The position numbers were made by a program, and so were the translations under genes. This document shows positions 10,400 to 20,638 of a stretch of DNA of 64,000 nucleotides, one piece after another. The notes under the pieces were generated by a model that was not told the origin of the DNA, did not search any database, and saw nothing but the letters and a program-made list of their open reading frames with translations. Origin of the DNA: Devosia neptuniae (lineage in GTDB: Bacteria; Pseudomonadota; Alphaproteobacteria; Rhizobiales; Devosiaceae); assembly GCF_025452235.1 (NCBI RefSeq), contig NZ_CP104965.1, forward strand, positions 3,902,501 to 3,966,500, in the 5' to 3' direction. Every line of letters starts with the position of its first letter. Positions within the stretch are counted from its first letter, which is position 1.

Positions 10400-11463
10400 C
10401 CCGGATCGACTGGCTGGTGCTGTCGCGGCTGGCGAGCCGCATCGGGGTGACCGTGTTCGTGTTCTACGGCATCATCACGCTGGTGGAAGCGCTGGATACC
10501 GGGCGCTTCAATTTCGTCGCCGAAAGCCGGGGCATGGCCATGGCCTTCCTGATGGTGGCGATGAGCGGAGTGCGCTGGACCATCAAGACGCTGCCGGTGA
10601 CAGTGCTGATGGGCGCCATTGTGGGTTTCATCGACCTCAAGGCGCGGCATGAACTGACGGTGATCAAAAGCAGCGGGCTATCGATCTGGCGGATCGTGCG
10701 CGCGCCCACCATTGCGCTGATGCTGGTCAGTTTCGTAATCGCGCTGGGAGCGGAAACGATCAGCACGCAGATCAATCGCGAACTCAATCCGACGCCGCCC
10801 GGCGAAGCCTCGATGCTGACTCCGGGGGAAATCTGGCTCGAGCAGCGGTCCGGGGACACGCGCTATGTGATGCTGGCGACCGATATGCGGCCGGGCGGCT
10901 CGGTATTGGGCAATGTGACGGTGTTCAACCTCAGCAATGCCCCCGACCATCGAATCGAGGCCCCGGAGGCGCGGCTGGAAAACGGCTATTGGGTGCTGCC
11001 GACCGCCATAGTGCGCAATCCCGACACGCCACCGCATGAGGTTTACAACTACACATTGCCCACCACCTCGACGCCGGCCGAGATCAACCTGCGGCTCGCC
11101 TCGACCGAGGATATGACGTTTTTCGAGCTGGCGCGCCTGCTGCAAACCGGCGTGACGGACAGCGCAATCCGCAGCGCCGCATCGATGCGGCTGATCAAAT
11201 TGCTCGCCCTGCCGCTGGTGTTAACAGGCTCGCTGTTCATTGCTTTTGCGTTTACCGCAGGTTATCGAAGGTCGTCTAATTTTGGTCCCGCGGTTCTCTA
11301 CGGGATCGTGCTTGGGTTTGTAGTATTCGTGATTACCGAGATGGCCGACCGGGCCGGGTCGACCGGCGTTCTCGATCCCGCGTTTGCCGCAGTCGGACCA
11401 GCGTTCGTAGCCATCGTCATTGGCGTGACGGTGCTGCTGCATAAGGAAGACGGGCGTACGTGA
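10396..11463 (+). CDS. lptG: LPS export permease LptG
   Basis: Second permease of LptB2FG. 355 residues with the same three-helix, periplasmic-domain, three-helix arrangement as LptF. It starts [17 protein letters not shown] and has the YjgP/YjgQ-type segment LPVTVLMGAIVGF. The start overlaps lptF and the stop overlaps the lptD GTG start, so all three genes are translationally coupled, consistent with products in one transenvelope bridge. Confidence 0.93.
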   Translation: MTRIDWLVLSRLASRIGVTVFVFYGIITLVEALDTGRFNFVAESRGMAMAFLMVAMSGVRWTIKTLPVTVLMGAIVGFIDLKARHELTVIKSSGLSIWRIVRAPTIALMLVSFVIALGAETISTQINRELNPTPPGEASMLTPGEIWLEQRSGDTRYVMLATDMRPGGSVLGNVTVFNLSNAPDHRIEAPEARLENGYWVLPTAIVRNPDTPPHEVYNYTLPTTSTPAEINLRLASTEDMTFFELARLLQTGVTDSAIRSAASMRLIKLLALPLVLTGSLFIAFAFTAGYRRSSNFGPAVLYGIVLGFVVFVITEMADRAGSTGVLDPAFAAVGPAFVAIVIGVTVLLHKEDGRT

Positions 11464-13775
11464 GTAAGGGCTGGGGCGCATATATCCGATCGTCACTCCG
11501 CCTGGCGGCCGCCGGCGCGGTGCTTGGCATTGCCCTTGGCGGGGGCGCGATGGCGCAGGGCCTGCTCCCCGCCGATTTCTTCAACGCTCCGATCGATCCG
11601 AGCGCGCCCACCGGCGTCGAGGCCGACAATCTGGCGTTTGACGGCAATACCAATATCATTACGGCCAGCGGCAATGTGGTGGTGACCCGTGGCGGCTATA
11701 CGCTGAGCGGGCAGAACCTGGTTTATAACCGACTGACCAGCGACGCGCATTTTGTGGGCGCGGTCACCATCCGCGACCCATCCAACAATGTGACCGAAAC
11801 CAACGACCTGCAACTGACCGGCGGGATGAAGCAGGCGCTGCTCGATGCCCTGACCATTACCAGCTATGACGGCGCGCGGATCACGGCGGACAGCGCCGAT
11901 TACGTGGGGGCGCTGCAGACGGTGTTGAACAACGCCACCTATGCGCCCTGCGGGGAATGCGTGGATGGCAAGGGCCGGCGCATTGGCTGGTCGATGCATG
12001 CCAACCGCGTCACGCAGAATCGGGCGGATGGTTCGCTAGCACTAGAACAGCCAAGCCTTGCCATATTGGGTGTGCCGGTGGCCTGGCTGCCTTATCTTTG
12101 GCTGCCTGACACCAGTTCGGGGACGGTTGCGGGGCTCCGTACGCCTTCGTTCGACTATAGCGAAGAGATCGGCCTCAAGGTCGAAGTGCCGGTGGCGGTT
12201 TATTCCACGCGCTGGACCGAGGTGATCCTGACGCCGACGCTGCTGACCGGCCAAGGCTTCCTGCTGGGCGCGGAATGGATCCAGCGCTTCGACAATGGCT
12301 CGTTCAACATCAAGGCGTCGGGCCTGTACCAGTTCAATCCCGGCGCTTTCACCTTCTCTGAAGCGCAGGAGGAATGGCGGGGGGCATTGCAGAGCTCGGG
12401 CGAGTTCCGCCCGATCGCCGACTGGACGGTTGGCTGGTCCTATACCAAGTTCACCGACGCGGCCTATCTAGAAGATTACCGGATGACCACGGCCAAATCG
12501 TCGGTCAACGAGGTCTATGCCACCAATCTGACGCCCGACACCTATATCGACCTACGGATGCAGCAGTTTAACGTGCTGGGCGACGTGACCGAGGATAGCC
12601 AGCGGCAGCAGGCCAAGGCGCTGCCCAATGCCCGGTTCGAACATTTCATCGAAATGGCTCCCGGCATGGGGCGGTTCGAGATCAGCGGGCGGCTGCTGGG
12701 CGTGCGACGGGATGATGGTTCCTATACAGAGCGCCGCGTGGCAGACGACGAACCTGCCGTCCCCTACCATCTCGGCTATTCCGGCGAGAAAACCCATGCC
12801 CTGTTCCAGGCCGGCTGGCAGAACCAGTGGATTGGTGCGGGTGGGTTTGTGGCGACGCCCTATCTGGGTGGCCGGGCCGATGTCGCTTATTACGACGGCA
12901 CCAGCGCCGCCGCGGGCGCTCCGGGCGAAACGACGCTGTGGAGCGCGACGCCCATTGCGGCGATGGATGTGCGTTTCCCCATGGCGGCCAGCGATGGCTC
13001 GACGGTGCATCTGATCGAGCCGATCGGCCAATTGGTCTATCGCGGATCGGACACTACGGCAGTCGGCGTCACCAATGACGATGCGCAGAGCTTCGTCTTC
13101 GATGACACAAATTTGTTCAGCTATAACCGCTTCAGCGGCAGCGACCGGCAGGAGACGGGCCTGCGCGCCAATATCGGTGGGCGCTACCAGGCCAATTTCG
13201 TGGATGGCTCCTATCTCGAACTGCTAGGCGGGCAATCGTTCCACCTGGCTGGCGCCAATGCCTTTGCGGCCCCGGACCAAGCGCAGACCGGCGTGGGCGG
13301 CGGGTTGGAAGACGAGACCTCCTATGCCGTGCTGGGCGCCTATGGCGTGTTCTCACCCGGCTTTAAGGTCGGCGGCAAAGTGCAGGTAAACACTGACGAT
13401 TGGCTGCTGGCGCGCACCGGGCTGGGCGTGACCTATTCCAATGCCGGGTACTCGGCGACGGTGGATTACAATTACATCGCGGCCAATGAGCGGGCCGGCG
13501 TGATCAAGGACCAGCAGGAAATCGGGCTGGAGCTGGGCGTGCCGCTGATGGATTATTGGCGCGTCACCGGCAACACCTATTGGGACATCACCAATAGCAG
13601 CTGGCTGCAAGTGGGCGCGGGCCTGACCTATGACGATGGCTATGTGGTGATCGGCGCCACCGCGACGCGCACCGGACCGACGCATACGAGCCCCGATGAT
13701 ACCCGGTTTACCGGCAGCTTCCGGCTGAAGACACCGGCCGGGCTCGACCTGGGGGTCATGGGCGCCACACAGTAG
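11460..13775 (+). CDS. lptD: LPS assembly outer-membrane protein LptD
   Basis: Outer-membrane beta-barrel that inserts LPS into the outer leaflet. 771 residues. A signal peptide lies at about 1-30 (ending GGGAMAQG). An OstA/LptA-like jellyroll follows with VEADNLAFDGNTNIITASGNVVV, and then a long C-terminal barrel rich in alternating hydrophobic strands and aromatic residues. The start is GTG at 11460, overlapping the lptG stop (GTGA). Length and domain order are normal for alphaproteobacterial LptD. Confidence 0.94.
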   Translation: MSKGWGAYIRSSLRLAAAGAVLGIALGGGAMAQGLLPADFFNAPIDPSAPTGVEADNLAFDGNTNIITASGNVVVTRGGYTLSGQNLVYNRLTSDAHFVGAVTIRDPSNNVTETNDLQLTGGMKQALLDALTITSYDGARITADSADYVGALQTVLNNATYAPCGECVDGKGRRIGWSMHANRVTQNRADGSLALEQPSLAILGVPVAWLPYLWLPDTSSGTVAGLRTPSFDYSEEIGLKVEVPVAVYSTRWTEVILTPTLLTGQGFLLGAEWIQRFDNGSFNIKASGLYQFNPGAFTFSEAQEEWRGALQSSGEFRPIADWTVGWSYTKFTDAAYLEDYRMTTAKSSVNEVYATNLTPDTYIDLRMQQFNVLGDVTEDSQRQQAKALPNARFEHFIEMAPGMGRFEISGRLLGVRRDDGSYTERRVADDEPAVPYHLGYSGEKTHALFQAGWQNQWIGAGGFVATPYLGGRADVAYYDGTSAAAGAPGETTLWSATPIAAMDVRFPMAASDGSTVHLIEPIGQLVYRGSDTTAVGVTNDDAQSFVFDDTNLFSYNRFSGSDRQETGLRANIGGRYQANFVDGSYLELLGGQSFHLAGANAFAAPDQAQTGVGGGLEDETSYAVLGAYGVFSPGFKVGGKVQVNTDDWLLARTGLGVTYSNAGYSATVDYNYIAANERAGVIKDQQEIGLELGVPLMDYWRVTGNTYWDITNSSWLQVGAGLTYDDGYVVIGATATRTGPTHTSPDDTRFTGSFRLKTPAGLDLGVMGATQ

Positions 13776-13874
13776 CGTGTGTTGCGGATTTTGGCCGCAA
13801 TCATCGGGCAATTGACAGCGTGCTTTTCCCGCCGCATTGAGAGCGGGCACGAATTCTTGGACAGGCGGAAGACG

Positions 13875-14783
13875 ATGATGGCATTGCAACACTTTGGACG
13901 CGCAGCGGCCGCAGCGATGGTTGGCCTGGTCTTGACCGTGGCCATGGCCGCGCCAAGCCTGGCCGCGACTGTAGTGACCGTCAATGGCACCCCGATCACC
14001 GACACGCAGGTCGATCAGCGGCTGCGCCTGTTCAGCATGGAAGGCAACAAGACCGGCCGCAAGGGCGCGACCGACCAGCTCATCGACGAAGCCCTGCAGA
14101 TGGAAGAGGCCAAGCGCCTCGGCATCACCGTCTCCAATGCGCAGGTCGATGAGGGCCTGCAGCAGGTGTCGCGCAATATCAAGATCAGCCAGGACAAGCT
14201 GATCCAGATGCTGCAGCAGAACGGCGTCGGCATCGAGACCCTGCGCGACCGGCTGCGGGCCGCCATCGCCTGGAATGCGGTGAGCGAGCAGGCGATCATG
14301 CCGCAGGTACAGATTTCCGATCTGGAGCTGGACCAGAAGGCCGCGAGCCAGGTCGCCGCTTTCCAGACCTATGACTATATCCTCAAGGAAATCATCTTCG
14401 TGGCGCCCGGCGGCCAGGGCGCTGGTGGCCGTACGGCGCAGGCCAATCGCTACCGTTCGAGCTTTGCCGGCTGCGATAGCGCCGTGCAGCTGTCGCTCAG
14501 CTATACCGATGCGGCCGTGATCGATGTCGGCCGCCGCCATGCCACGCAGTTGCCTGAGGCGATTGCCAAGGAGCTGGCTGGGCTCAATGTGGGCGGCATC
14601 ACCAAGCCGCGCGTGGTCGATACCGGCGTGTCCATGCTCGCGGTTTGCCAGAAGACCCAGGCGGAAGACCTGACCTTCATCAAGGGCAATCTCGAAGCCG
14701 AAGCCGGCACCAGCGCCCTGCAGCAGCAGACGACCAATTACCTGGCCGACCTGCGCAGCCGCGCCAAGATCATCTACAACTAA
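13875..14783 (+). CDS. Periplasmic SurA-like chaperone / peptidyl-prolyl isomerase
   Basis: A 302-residue exported protein. A signal peptide (residues 1-30, ending PSLAA) is followed by a SurA N-terminal domain: VNGTPITDTQVDQRLRLF, then IDEALQMEEAKRLGITVS. A shorter parvulin-like region follows. SurA delivers outer-membrane proteins such as LptD to the BAM complex, and its place 99 bases after lptD fits that role. ATG at 13875 and 13878 are equivalent choices, with CGGAAG just upstream. The parvulin catalytic motif is not strongly evident, so it may act mainly as a chaperone. Confidence 0.88.
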   Translation: MMALQHFGRAAAAAMVGLVLTVAMAAPSLAATVVTVNGTPITDTQVDQRLRLFSMEGNKTGRKGATDQLIDEALQMEEAKRLGITVSNAQVDEGLQQVSRNIKISQDKLIQMLQQNGVGIETLRDRLRAAIAWNAVSEQAIMPQVQISDLELDQKAASQVAAFQTYDYILKEIIFVAPGGQGAGGRTAQANRYRSSFAGCDSAVQLSLSYTDAAVIDVGRRHATQLPEAIAKELAGLNVGGITKPRVVDTGVSMLAVCQKTQAEDLTFIKGNLEAEAGTSALQQQTTNYLADLRSRAKIIYN

Positions 14784-14823
14784 GCCACTGCCCGGAAACG
14801 GGCAGCGGGCGACCGACGGGGGC

Positions 14824-15828
14824 ATGATGAGCAAGCCGCTGGCCATCAGCATGGGCGAGCCGGCCGGCATTGGTCCGGACCTCATTCTGTCGCTCTATGC
14901 GCGCCGCGTAGAACTGAACCTGCCGGTGTTCTGCGTCTTCGGGCATGTGGAATTCCTCAAGGCGCGCGCGCAGCGGCTGGGACTGTCCTTCGATATCGTA
15001 GCGACAAGTGCGGCCGAGGCGGGTGCGGTCTTTGCCGGCGCCCTGCCCGTCATGCCGGTTGAGGGATTGGTGTCCGACCATCCCGGCAAGGCCAGCCCAT
15101 TGGCGGCACATGCGGTTATCCAGTCGATTGCGGATGCGGTGGAGGCCACCTTGGCCGGCACCTGTCGGGGGTTGGTGACGGCGCCGATCAACAAGGCGAG
15201 CCTTTATCATGCCGGGTTCAAGCATCCCGGCCATACCGAGTTTCTGGCCGAGCTTTGTGCGGGCGGCGGTGTGCAGAAGCTGCCGGTGATGATGCTGGCG
15301 CATGGTGGGCTGCGCGCCGTGCCGGTGACGATCCATGTGCCGATCAAGGATGTGCCGCGCTTGCTGACCAAGGAATTGATCGTGGAGACGGGGCGGATCG
15401 TGGCGCATGATCTCAAGCAGCGCTTCGGCATTGCCAATCCGCGGATCGCTATTGCCGGGCTCAATCCGCATGCGGGCGAAGGCGGGGCGATCGGGCGCGA
15501 AGATCTTGAAATCGTGGCCCCGGCGGTGGCTGAGTTGCAGTTCGAGTTGATCGATGCCGTGGGCCCCCTGCCCGCCGATACCCTGTTTTACCCCGCCCAT
15601 TGGGCCAATTATGATGCGGTTCTCGCTATGTATCACGACCAGGCGCTGATCCCGATCAAGACGGTTGCCTTCGAGGATGCGGTGAACGTGACGCTTGGAC
15701 TGCCCATCGTGCGGACCTCGCCGGACCATGGCACGGCGTTTGATCTGGCGGGCACCGGCAAGGGCTCGAACAAGAGCTTTCTGGCGGCGATCCGCATGGC
15801 CGATGCAATGACGGCGCAGGCGGCATGA
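14824..15828 (+). CDS. pdxA: 4-hydroxythreonine-4-phosphate dehydrogenase
   Basis: NAD-dependent enzyme of the DXP-dependent pyridoxal phosphate pathway. 334 residues beginning with the family hallmark [11 protein letters not shown]. It has [17 protein letters not shown] and the late [24 protein letters not shown], with the metal-binding His residues and the [11 protein letters not shown] segment. It sits between surA and rsmA exactly as in many proteobacteria. Its stop overlaps the rsmA start (ATGA). Confidence 0.96.
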   Translation: MMSKPLAISMGEPAGIGPDLILSLYARRVELNLPVFCVFGHVEFLKARAQRLGLSFDIVATSAAEAGAVFAGALPVMPVEGLVSDHPGKASPLAAHAVIQSIADAVEATLAGTCRGLVTAPINKASLYHAGFKHPGHTEFLAELCAGGGVQKLPVMMLAHGGLRAVPVTIHVPIKDVPRLLTKELIVETGRIVAHDLKQRFGIANPRIAIAGLNPHAGEGGAIGREDLEIVAPAVAELQFELIDAVGPLPADTLFYPAHWANYDAVLAMYHDQALIPIKTVAFEDAVNVTLGLPIVRTSPDHGTAFDLAGTGKGSNKSFLAAIRMADAMTAQAA

Positions 15829-16676
15829 GCCAGATCGATAATCTGCCACCGCTGCGCGAAGTCATTGCCGAGCATGGGCTGCGTGCCAAAAAGGAATTGG
15901 GGCAGAATTTCCTGCTCGATCTCAACCTGACTGCGCGCATAGCCCGTGTTGGGGGATCGCTGGAAGGCGTGCGTGTTATCGAGGTGGGTCCGGGCCCCGG
16001 TGGGTTGACGCGTGCCTTGCTGGCCGAGGGCGCCCGAGAAGTCATTGCTATCGAACGCGATGCGCGCGCCCTGCCCGCGCTGGCGCAGATTGCCGAGGCC
16101 TATCCGGGCCGGCTGACGGTGATTGGTGGCGACGCCATGGAAATGGATTACCGGCTGCTGGCCGATGGGCCGACGCGGATCATTGCCAATCTGCCGTATA
16201 ATATCGCGACGCCGCTGCTGACCGGCTGGCTGACCAGCGACCCTTGGCCGCCTTATTTCGAGAGCCTGACGCTGATGTTCCAGCGCGAAGTGGCCGAGCG
16301 GATTTGTGCGCGTCCCAGCGAAGACCCATATGGTCGCCTGGGCGTTTTGGCCGGTTGGCGCAGCGATGCCCGCATTGCGTTTAATGTCAGCCGCGAGGCG
16401 TTTACGCCGCAACCGAATGTCACCTCAGCTGTAGTGCATCTCAAGCCCAAGGCAGTGGACGGAACCGTTACCGTGCGGGACCTGGAAAATGTCACCAAAG
16501 CCGCGTTCGGTCAGCGCCGCAAAATGGTGCGCCAGAGCCTGAAGTCGCTGGGCGTGCCCGTCGAAGGCTTGCTGGCAGCGGCTGGGCTCAAGGGCGACGA
16601 GCGCGCCGAGGACTTGGCGGTCGAGACGTTTCTGGCCATGGCACGGGCGCTGCCGGGGCTGCGGCCGCGCGGCTGA
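15825..16676 (+). CDS. rsmA: 16S rRNA adenine dimethyltransferase (KsgA)
   Basis: Dimethylates the two adjacent adenosines near the 3' end of 16S rRNA during small-subunit assembly. 283 residues: [11 protein letters not shown] at the N-terminus, the SAM-binding motif [16 protein letters not shown], the catalytic [11 protein letters not shown], and the later [13 protein letters not shown]. Coupled to pdxA. The 3' end is 11 bases from the convergent MFS gene. Confidence 0.97.
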   Translation: MSQIDNLPPLREVIAEHGLRAKKELGQNFLLDLNLTARIARVGGSLEGVRVIEVGPGPGGLTRALLAEGAREVIAIERDARALPALAQIAEAYPGRLTVIGGDAMEMDYRLLADGPTRIIANLPYNIATPLLTGWLTSDPWPPYFESLTLMFQREVAERICARPSEDPYGRLGVLAGWRSDARIAFNVSREAFTPQPNVTSAVVHLKPKAVDGTVTVRDLENVTKAAFGQRRKMVRQSLKSLGVPVEGLLAAAGLKGDERAEDLAVETFLAMARALPGLRPRG

Positions 16677-16687
16677 CGGAATAGGCG

Positions 16688-17920
16688 TTACAGCCCGGCG
16701 GGCGGCTCCGCGGGTTTTTCGGCTATGGGCAATGGCGGCAGGGCCATGAGGCGGATGGCGACCAGCATGGCGGCCACGATGGCGCCGCCGCTGACCAGCA
16801 TGACGCCGGTCCAGCCCCAGGCGACCCAGGCATAGCCGCCCAGCGTGCCGAGCACGGACGAGCCCAGGTAATAGGCGAAGAGATAGATGGCCGAGGCCTG
16901 CGCCCGGCCGACCAGTGCGCGGCGGGCGACCCAGGCGCTGGCAATGCCGTGGGCGGCGAAATAGCCGATAGTGGCGATAGCAAGCCCGGCAATGATGACG
17001 GGCGTGGACGGGACGATGGTGAGGAACACGCCGACGGCCATGGTGAGGACCATGGCCCAGAACACTTTGCGGCGGCCCAGGCGTTGGGCGAGGCCGCCGG
17101 CCCAGGCGGAGCTGAAGCTGCCGAGCAGATAGACCACAAAAATGGCCGAGATGGCGGTGTGGCTCATGGAAAATGGCGGCAGTGCCAGGCGGAAGCCGGC
17201 GTAGTTGTAGAGGGTGACGAAGGAGCCCATCAGCAGGAAGGCCGAGAGGAACAGCCAGGGCAGGCCCTTGTCGTGGAATTGCAATCCGATGAGCCGGGTA
17301 AGATCGCGGACGGACAGGCGGTTGCGGGCGGAGTTGTGCGGCTTGGGGAGCAGCAGCACGACGATGAGGGCGGCGATCGCGATGGCGGCGCCCAGGATGG
17401 CGAGAGCGGGTCGCCAGCCCAGGGAATCGGCGAGGATGCCGGATACGAGCCGCCCGGCCATGCCGCCAATGGCGGTGCCGCCGATATAGAGGCCCATGGA
17501 AAAGCCCAGGGCGTCGGGGTCCATCTCTTCGGCGAGATAGACCATGGCCACGGCGGGGAGGCCGGACAGGGTCAGGCCGATCAGGGTGCGGATGGCGATG
17601 AGGGACGCCCAATTGGGCGCCAGTGGCAGGAGCAGGCCGAGGCCGGCGGTGAGCAGGATGGCCCAGACCATGAGCGTGCGGCGGCCGAGGCGGTCGGAGA
17701 CCCAACTGGCCAGCAGCAGGGCGATGGCGAGAGTTGCCGTGGTTGCCGAGAGCGCGAGGGAGCTGGCGCCGGCATCGAGGCCGAATTGCTCGGCGAAGAT
17801 GGGCAGCAGGGGCTGGACCGAATAGAGCGAGGCAAAGGTGGCGAAGGCCGCGAGGAAGAAGGCGATATTGGCGCGGATGAAGGCGGGGGTGCCGCGCTTG
17901 ATGGTGGTGGGCGGGGTCAT
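16688..17920 (-). CDS. MFS transporter (YnfM-like)
   Basis: A 410-residue major facilitator with about 12 hydrophobic segments. The loop 2-3 motif SDRLGRRTLMV is present and the second half repeats it as AQRLGRRKVF. It most resembles the YnfM-type exporters; the substrate is unknown. The start at 17920 is chosen because the 21 residues before it, including HGELVEPR, are simply translated from the hairpin repeat at 17926-17965. It converges on rsmA. Confidence 0.88.
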   Translation of the reverse strand: MTPPTTIKRGTPAFIRANIAFFLAAFATFASLYSVQPLLPIFAEQFGLDAGASSLALSATTATLAIALLLASWVSDRLGRRTLMVWAILLTAGLGLLLPLAPNWASLIAIRTLIGLTLSGLPAVAMVYLAEEMDPDALGFSMGLYIGGTAIGGMAGRLVSGILADSLGWRPALAILGAAIAIAALIVVLLLPKPHNSARNRLSVRDLTRLIGLQFHDKGLPWLFLSAFLLMGSFVTLYNYAGFRLALPPFSMSHTAISAIFVVYLLGSFSSAWAGGLAQRLGRRKVFWAMVLTMAVGVFLTIVPSTPVIIAGLAIATIGYFAAHGIASAWVARRALVGRAQASAIYLFAYYLGSSVLGTLGGYAWVAWGWTGVMLVSGGAIVAAMLVAIRLMALPPLPIAEKPAEPPAGL

Positions 17921-17925
17921 GCTGG

Positions 17926-17965
17926 CACGACCTCGTGGTTCGACAAGCTCACCATGAGGTCTACT
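17926..17965. repeat. Short hairpin repeat, copy 1
   Basis: Consensus CACGACCTCGT-n3-TCGACAAGCTCA-n2-ATGAGGTC. In this copy the arms read CCTCgTGGT / ACCAtGAGG. It lies between gmk and the MFS gene. A second copy is at 35534-35573. Confidence 0.7.
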
Positions 17966-17986
17966 GAGAGCATGGCCCGCCACCTC

Positions 17987-18625
17987 TCAAAGAGAATCGA
18001 TCTGGCTCTGCAAGTCTTTGACGAAGCTGCTCAAATTGAGTTGGCGGTCGCGTTCCAAGCGCGAGGACACGAGAATTGAGCGCACGCGCTGGGTCGAGGC
18101 CTCAAGGTCTTCGTTGACGATGACGTAGTCGTATTCGTGGAAGTGGTCCATCTCGTCGCGGGCGTTCTGGAGGCGCTTTTCAATGGTGCCGACGCTGTCC
18201 TGGGCGCGACGCTCGAGGCGGGCGCGCAGCTCCTTGATGGAGGGCGGCAGGATGAAGACCGTCACCATGTCCTTGCGGCTATTGCGGTAGAGCTGGAGGG
18301 TGCCCTGATAATCGATATCGAAGAGGATATCATTGCCGGCAGCAAGCTGCTCTTCGACATGGGCGCGCGGGGTGCCATAGAAATTGCCATGCACCTCGGC
18401 CGATTCCAGCAGTTCGCCATCGGCCTGCATGCGCTTGAAGGTGGGCACGTCGATGAAGTGATAATGCTTGCCATCAACCTCGTCGGTGCGGCGCGCGCGC
18501 GTCGTGACCGAGACGGAGAGCTTGATATTGGGATCGGCGCCGAACAGGGCGCGTGAAATGGACGATTTACCGGCGCCTGACGGCGACGCAATTACCAGCA
18601 TGACGCCGCGGCGCTGAAATTCCAT
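17987..18625 (-). CDS. gmk: Guanylate kinase
   Basis: Phosphorylates GMP to GDP. 212 residues with the P-loop SPSGAGKSS near the N-terminus, the GMP-binding SVTTRARRTDEVDGKHYHF, and VEEQLAAGNDILFDIDYQG. The start at 18625 gives normal family length; upstream in-frame sequence overlaps yicC and is a shadow. It follows yicC by 10 bases on the minus strand, in the conserved mltG-yicC-gmk order, and with guaA/guaB elsewhere in the window contributes to guanine nucleotide supply. Confidence 0.96.
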   Translation of the reverse strand: MEFQRRGVMLVIASPSGAGKSSISRALFGADPNIKLSVSVTTRARRTDEVDGKHYHFIDVPTFKRMQADGELLESAEVHGNFYGTPRAHVEEQLAAGNDILFDIDYQGTLQLYRNSRKDMVTVFILPPSIKELRARLERRAQDSVGTIEKRLQNARDEMDHFHEYDYVIVNEDLEASTQRVRSILVSSRLERDRQLNLSSFVKDLQSQIDSL

Positions 18626-18635
18626 CGCCAAGTTC

Positions 18636-19526
18636 CTATTCGATGTTCTGCACTTGCTCGCGTAGTTGATCGATCGCCGCCTTGAGGTCAAGACCGATCG
18701 CGGTGAGCTCCACGGCATTGGCTTTGGCGCACAGCGTATTGGCCTCGCGATTGAATTCCTGGGCCAGGAAATCGAGGCGGCGGCCGGCCGGACCACCGGC
18801 AGCGATCAGTTGGCGGGCGCTGGCGATATGGGCGGTGAGGCGGTCGAGTTCTTCGCGGATATCGGCCTTGGTGGCCAGAAGCAGGGCTTCCTGGGCGAGG
18901 CGGTCGTCGGGAATGGCGATATCGGCTGTGAGGTCGGCAAGCTGCTGGCGCAGGCGGGTCAGGATGGCGTCGCGGCTGCGGGCGGGGTGGGCTTCGGCGC
19001 GGGCAACCAAAGCCTCGATCTCGTCGAGGCGTTCGAGCAGCACGCTGGCGATATGGGTGCCTTCCTGGCGGCGGGCGAGGACGAGATCGGCCAGGGCCTG
19101 GGCGACGCTTTCGAGAATGGCCGCGGCGAGGGCTTCTTCGGCGGCGGAACCCATGGGGCTGTCACGTTGTTCGAGGACGCCCTTGAGACCCAAAATGCCG
19201 TCGAGGCGGGGGCGGTCGGCATCAACGCGGCCAGACAGATCGGCGAGCGCGGCCAATACGGTAGCGAGAGCTTGCTGATTGACCAGCAGGTCGCCCCCTG
19301 CCCCGTCCCGTTCGACATTGAGCGTGAAGGTGATCGAGCCGCGCGACAGGGCCTTGCCGATGAGCTGGCGGATATCGCCTTCAAGCGTGTCGAAGCCGGG
19401 CGCCAGGCGCATGCGGATATCGAGGCCGCGTCCATTGACGGATTTGACCTCGCAGGTGAAAGCGGCGCCAGGCGCGGTGCCGGGGGCGCGCGCATAGCCC
19501 GTCATGCTGGCGAGCGAATGACTCAC
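18636..19526 (-). CDS. YicC family protein (endoribonuclease-like)
   Basis: 296 residues with the N-terminal YicC domain (SMTGYARAPG, then VKSVNGRGLDIRMRL) and the C-terminal DUF1732 segment ending in ELTAIGLDLKAAIDQLREQVQNIE. E. coli YicC has been reported to have RNase activity; the role here is inferred only from family. Its start overlaps the mltG stop by four bases and gmk follows 10 bases later. Confidence 0.93.
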   Translation of the reverse strand: MSHSLASMTGYARAPGTAPGAAFTCEVKSVNGRGLDIRMRLAPGFDTLEGDIRQLIGKALSRGSITFTLNVERDGAGGDLLVNQQALATVLAALADLSGRVDADRPRLDGILGLKGVLEQRDSPMGSAAEEALAAAILESVAQALADLVLARRQEGTHIASVLLERLDEIEALVARAEAHPARSRDAILTRLRQQLADLTADIAIPDDRLAQEALLLATKADIREELDRLTAHIASARQLIAAGGPAGRRLDFLAQEFNREANTLCAKANAVELTAIGLDLKAAIDQLREQVQNIE

Positions 19527-20638
19527 GGAGCGGCTGGTGCGCCGGCGGCCTGTTCGGCCTCCAGCGCCTGCCGGGCGGCCTCGGCATCGGCTTCGGCCTG
19601 TTCGGCAGCGGCGCGCGCAATCTCGCGATAGCGGGCGACATTCTGCTGGTGCTCGGCATAGGTTTCGGCAAACACGTGACCCTCGGCGGGCGTCGCGCCC
19701 TTGGCCACGAAGTAGAGATAATCGTGGCTATCGGGATGGGCGACGGCCTTGAGCGCCTCGACGCCGGGATTGGCGATCGGCGTCGGCGGCAGGCCGTCGA
19801 TCTGGTAGGTATTGTATGGCGTCTTGGCCTCGATTTCCGAGCGGCGCAGGCCGCGGCCGAGATTGGACTGGCCCTTGGTGATGCCATAGATGATGGTCGG
19901 ATCGGATTGCAGGCGCATGCTTTCGCGCAGGCGATTGACGAAGACGGCGGCAACCTGCGGCCGCTCGCTGGCGACGCCGGTTTCCTTTTCGACGATCGAA
20001 GCCAGAACCAGCATCTGCTCGGGCGTTTCCAGCGGCAGATCATCCTGGCGGCTGGCCCAGATGGCGGCCAATTCGGTGGTCATCGCCGTCTGCATCTTGT
20101 CGAGCACGGACTGGCGGGTATCGCCGGGCACATAATCATAGCTGCCGGGCAGGATGGAGCCTTCGGCCGGCAGGGAGGTGACTTCGCCCACCAGATTGCT
20201 GTCACCATTGAGGCGCTGAATGGCATCCCAGGAGGTCCAGCCTTCGGGAATGGTCACCGCATAGCGGATCGGATTGCCCTCGGTGATTTCCTTGAGGATT
20301 TCGGCCATGCTAGCGCCTGCAGGAATGCGGAAATCGCCGGCCTTGATATTGGCTTGGCGCTCCAGCGCCCGGCCACCGGCCTGGAAGATGAAGCGGTTGG
20401 AAATGACGCCCTGTTCTTCAAGGCGCTGGGCGGTGGAGGCCAGGCCGCTGCCCGATTCGACGCGGAAGGTGGTCTCTTCCTTGAGCGGACCATCGCCGTA
20501 GAACTGGGAGGCGCCATAGACGAGAACGCCGCCGGCAATCAGCAGGCCGAGCACGAGCAGGGTCAGAAAGCCATTGAGGATATCAACGAAGCCGTTGCTG
20601 GAGCGGCGTTTCGGCCGCCTGACCTTGCGTTCATTCAT
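19523..20638 (-). CDS. mltG: Endolytic murein transglycosylase MltG
   Basis: Inner-membrane enzyme that cuts nascent glycan strands and sets their length. 371 residues: a basic cytoplasmic N-terminus, one membrane helix (about 20-45, FLTLLVLGLLIAGGVLVYG), a LysM-like region, then the YceG domain with the catalytic Glu in LASIVEKETG and PTIIYGITKGQ. The C-terminus is an Ala/Glu-rich helical tail ending in APAAP. It lies downstream of fabF, as in many proteobacteria. Confidence 0.95.
   Translation of the reverse strand: MNERKVRRPKRRSSNGFVDILNGFLTLLVLGLLIAGGVLVYGASQFYGDGPLKEETTFRVESGSGLASTAQRLEEQGVISNRFIFQAGGRALERQANIKAGDFRIPAGASMAEILKEITEGNPIRYAVTIPEGWTSWDAIQRLNGDSNLVGEVTSLPAEGSILPGSYDYVPGDTRQSVLDKMQTAMTTELAAIWASRQDDLPLETPEQMLVLASIVEKETGVASERPQVAAVFVNRLRESMRLQSDPTIIYGITKGQSNLGRGLRRSEIEAKTPYNTYQIDGLPPTPIANPGVEALKAVAHPDSHDYLYFVAKGATPAEGHVFAETYAEHQQNVARYREIARAAAEQAEADAEAARQALEAEQAAGAPAAP

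Noticed and set aside
17921..17983. N-terminal extension of the MFS gene with HGELVEPR
   Set aside because: It is translated hairpin repeat; the family N-terminus begins at 17920.
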